This document shows, one piece after another, positions 61,983 through 64,000 of a stretch of 64,000 nucleotides of DNA. Numbering within the stretch: position 1 is the stretch's first letter; every line of letters starts with the position of its first letter. A program made the translations under genes and the position numbers. This stretch comes from Clostridia bacterium (GTDB taxonomy: Bacteria; Bacillota; Clostridia; Lachnospirales; Lachnospiraceae), in assembly GCA_910574475.1 (NCBI GenBank), contig CAJTAT010000005.1, forward strand, positions 1-64,000, written 5' to 3'. The notes beneath the pieces are model-generated. The model did no database searches. It saw only the letters and a program-made list of their open reading frames with translations, and had not been told where the DNA came from.

Positions 61983-63671
61983 TTACACGCTATCTTCCCT
62001 GGTAGGAATCACAGCGCCTTTGGAAGCAGATTCCACATTTTTCCGGTACTGGTACAGGCAGCCTCTGACGGCTTCCCTCTTATCAGACTTTCCTTCCTTT
62101 CTACGCGCTTCCAGATCTACGGACAGTACGTCAATGGTTCCCTTTTTGATATCGATGGCAATCCGATCTCCGTCACGCAGGTAAGCGATGGGGCCATCGT
62201 CCAGGGCTTCAGGACAAATATGCCCTACAAAGCAGCCATTGTTGGAACCGGAGAAGCGCCCGTCTGTGATCAGGCAAACCTTGCTGCCAAGCCCCATACC
62301 CACAAGAAGCTTCATGGCCTTGTACATCTCCGGCATACCTGGGCCACCTTTTGGGCCTTCATTGCGAATGACCACAACCTCGCCTTCCTTTACCTGGTGG
62401 GCGCGGATTCCTGCCAATGCATCCTGCTCACTCTCATAGATACGAGCAGATCCTTCAAATACATGTGCTTCCTCTGGAATAGCGGAAGGCTTGGTGACAG
62501 CACCATCGGGCGCCAGATTTCCACGCAGGATAGCGATTCCACCGCAGGTATGTACGGGATTGTCCAGAGGACGGATGATATCTTTATCTTTGTTTTTCAC
62601 TTTTTTCAGGTTCTCCTCTACGGTATCCCCTGTACAGGTGATTCCTGATAAATCCAGTTTAGATTTCAATTCCAGCATCATAGCTGGGATTCCACCAGCC
62701 TCGTAAAAGTCCAGCAGGGTATAGGAACCAGCGGGAATCATGGGAACCAGATGAGGAATCGACATACTAATCTCCCCGAAAGAGAAAATATCCAAATCGA
62801 TCTCTGCTTCATAAGCAATAGCCAGTAAATGAAGCACAGCGTTTGTGGAACCGCCGATGGCAGAGTTTACCTTGATAGCATTGCAGATAGCAGCCTTTGT
62901 AATAATATCTTTTGGCTTAATGTCACGCCGTATGAGCTCCATAACTGCCAAACCTGTCTCAAATCCCATACTCATTCTGCGGCTGTAGACAGCAGGGATG
63001 GCAGCACATTCCGGCAGAGCCATTCCCATAACCTCAGCAAGGCAGCACATGGTATTGGCCGTTCCCAACATAGCGCAGGAACCGATAGTAGGAACTGCAT
63101 TATTTTCAATCCAGTCAAATTCCTCCTGTGTGATCTCTCCAGCTTTCAGAGCACCTTCTGACTGCTGAATTACAGAATGGTCAATGGAATTTCCGCCATA
63201 AGGATTTTTTTCTGTCATCCGTCCAGGTAGAGTAGGGCCTCCGTTGATGAAGATAGAAGGAAGATTTACTCTAAGAGCCCCCAGCAACATTCCCGGAACG
63301 ATCTTATCGCAGGATCCTAAGAGAACCAGGCCGTCCAGACGATGTGCCTCCACCATGGCTTCAATATCATTGGCGATCATTTCCCTGGTGGGCAGCACAT
63401 ATTTCATTCCCGCATGCCCCATGGCCACTCCGTCACATGCACCGATGGTAGCAAACTCTACTGGCGTCCCCCCTGCCGCATAGATGCCGTCTTTTACTCT
63501 GACTGTGAGCTGCTTTAGCGCCGTATGCCCTGGACATACTTCACTGAAGGCGCTTACCACGCCGATGAGAGGCTTTTTCAGCTCTTCCTCTGAGTATCCC
63601 CCTGATTTATAAAGAGCTCTGACGTTCGCCCATTCTGGTCCCTTTAAAATATCCTGACTTCTTGTCCCCAT
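61983..63671 (-). CDS. ilvD: Dihydroxy-acid dehydratase
   Basis: A 562-residue Fe-S enzyme of valine and isoleucine synthesis. MGTRSQDILKGPEWANVRAL is the usual start. The cluster cysteines are in LLGSCDKIVPGML, GSCAMLGTANTM and NPVHTCGGIAIL; EGPKGGPGMPEM and LITDGRFSGSNNGCFVGHI are typical. It is divergent from leuB, with a 266-base gap. Length is normal. Confidence 0.97.
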   Translation of the reverse strand: MGTRSQDILKGPEWANVRALYKSGGYSEEELKKPLIGVVSAFSEVCPGHTALKQLTVRVKDGIYAAGGTPVEFATIGACDGVAMGHAGMKYVLPTREMIANDIEAMVEAHRLDGLVLLGSCDKIVPGMLLGALRVNLPSIFINGGPTLPGRMTEKNPYGGNSIDHSVIQQSEGALKAGEITQEEFDWIENNAVPTIGSCAMLGTANTMCCLAEVMGMALPECAAIPAVYSRRMSMGFETGLAVMELIRRDIKPKDIITKAAICNAIKVNSAIGGSTNAVLHLLAIAYEAEIDLDIFSFGEISMSIPHLVPMIPAGSYTLLDFYEAGGIPAMMLELKSKLDLSGITCTGDTVEENLKKVKNKDKDIIRPLDNPVHTCGGIAILRGNLAPDGAVTKPSAIPEEAHVFEGSARIYESEQDALAGIRAHQVKEGEVVVIRNEGPKGGPGMPEMYKAMKLLVGMGLGSKVCLITDGRFSGSNNGCFVGHICPEALDDGPIAYLRDGDRIAIDIKKGTIDVLSVDLEARRKEGKSDKREAVRGCLYQYRKNVESASKGAVIPTREDSV

Positions 63672-63937
63672 ATTTTGTTACCTCCATCCCTTATAATCTT
63701 TTTCTATTATGTTAACATATTGGAGTAGGGAATTCTACTATAATTAATTTTTTGAAGTTAGGACACAATATTTGGGTGTGAAATCTTGTAATTAAAAAAA
63801 TAAAAGGAAAAACAATGAATAATAATAACATTTTTTTTAATAATTTTCCAACAAGAAATCCGAACAATTAGGTTGAAAAATGCCAGCCGATGGTCTATAT
63901 TATTAATAATAGGCATTTTTAGGAGGGATGATGTGAG
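63672..63937. promoter_or_regulatory. Divergent ilvD-leuB region with possible leader ORF and hairpin
   Basis: This AT-rich gap holds a possible 18-codon ORF (63815-63871, AAAGGA upstream) that is rich in Asn and Phe and has only one branched-chain codon. A stem AAAAATGCC / GGCATTTTT (about 63876-63920) follows and touches the AGGAGG (63921-63926) before leuB. The layout resembles an attenuator, but the codon content does not fit leucine control. No T-box is visible. Confidence 0.35.
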
Positions 63938-64000
63938 ATGAGATTGAACATAGCAGTCATTCCGGGCGACGGGATCGGACCGGAGATTGTAAGAGAGGCA
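63938..64000 (+). CDS. leuB: 3-isopropylmalate dehydrogenase, N-terminal part (runs off the window)
   Basis: The first 21 codons, MRLNIAVIPGDGIGPEIVRE followed by A, match the start of LeuB (VIPGDGIGPEI is the family motif), the oxidative decarboxylase of leucine synthesis. Isocitrate and tartrate dehydrogenases share the motif, but ilvD next door favours LeuB. AGGAGG lies 11 bases before the ATG. The rest is beyond 64000. Confidence 0.8.
   Translation, partial: MRLNIAVIPGDGIGPEIVREA

Noticed and set aside
63672..63937. T-box riboswitch before leuB
   Set aside because: No T-box consensus or specifier-loop arrangement could be found in the gap.

Overview
The window looks like a chromosome segment of a spore-lineage anaerobic Bacillota, most probably Lachnospiraceae. 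The reasons are moderate GC, strong AGGAGG ribosome sites, spoIIM and a SpoVB-like flippase, a clostridial iscR-iscS-iscU-mnmA block, gap-pgk-tpiA, recA-recX-rny, small thioredoxin/thioredoxin reductase genes and a fermentative sugar metabolism. No rRNA, tRNA or CRISPR array was found. Most genes are intact; four broken genes are present (the 5' end of an ABC ATPase, a DUF3786 remnant, a thioredoxin-fold remnant and an ABC permease split by a MITE).

Layout. 1-2017: the right end of an integrative element with a large serine recombinase, inserted inside the Walker A codons of an ABC ATPase gene. 2098-6953: a two-component system followed by a membrane-anchored protein of unknown function, a VanY-type carboxypeptidase and an amidase. 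11-bp direct repeats lie upstream of both the regulator gene and vanY. 6973-7617: queH. 7603-18712: a divergent sugar locus. Leftward are deoC, a sugar isomerase/epimerase and an alpha/beta hydrolase. Rightward are an allose/allulose-type ABC importer, allulose-6-phosphate epimerase, ROK kinase, split transketolase and a DeoR regulator. 18797-24726: argH, asd, an M15 peptidase, an unknown membrane protein and a Sel1-repeat protein. 24746-32293: HAD phosphatase, recA-recX, rny, proC, spoIIM, xerD. 32351-40023: DAHP synthase, flippase, iscR-iscS-iscU, DUF1189, mnmA, PHP phosphatase. 40261-43748: gap, pgk, tpiA. 43895-49109: small regulatory/lipoprotein genes, then an ECF sigma factor with an ABC exporter whose permease is interrupted by a 271-bp MITE. 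49175-51465: polysaccharide deacetylase, trxA, trxB. 51596-61794: a DeoR regulator divergent from an organosulfur-type ABC importer with two permeases and two ATPases, a cytoplasmic sulfatase, a glycerol-1-phosphate dehydrogenase-like enzyme, a BadF/BcrA-type kinase and a TauE exporter. 61983-64000: ilvD and the start of leuB.

Two points stand out. First, the 51596-61794 cluster reads as a complete import, desulfation, phosphorylation, oxidation and anion-export pathway for an unidentified sulfated sugar or polyol. Its two ATPases carry complementary defects (H-loop His to Asn in one, signature LSGG to LSAS in the other), which predicts one working and one degenerate ATP site. Second, a dispersed intergenic element of about 160 bp (29502-29661 and 59884-60060, with a tail fragment at 15950-15984) folds into nested stems. 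Base changes between copies are compensatory, and each copy ends in the Shine-Dalgarno sequence of the next gene.
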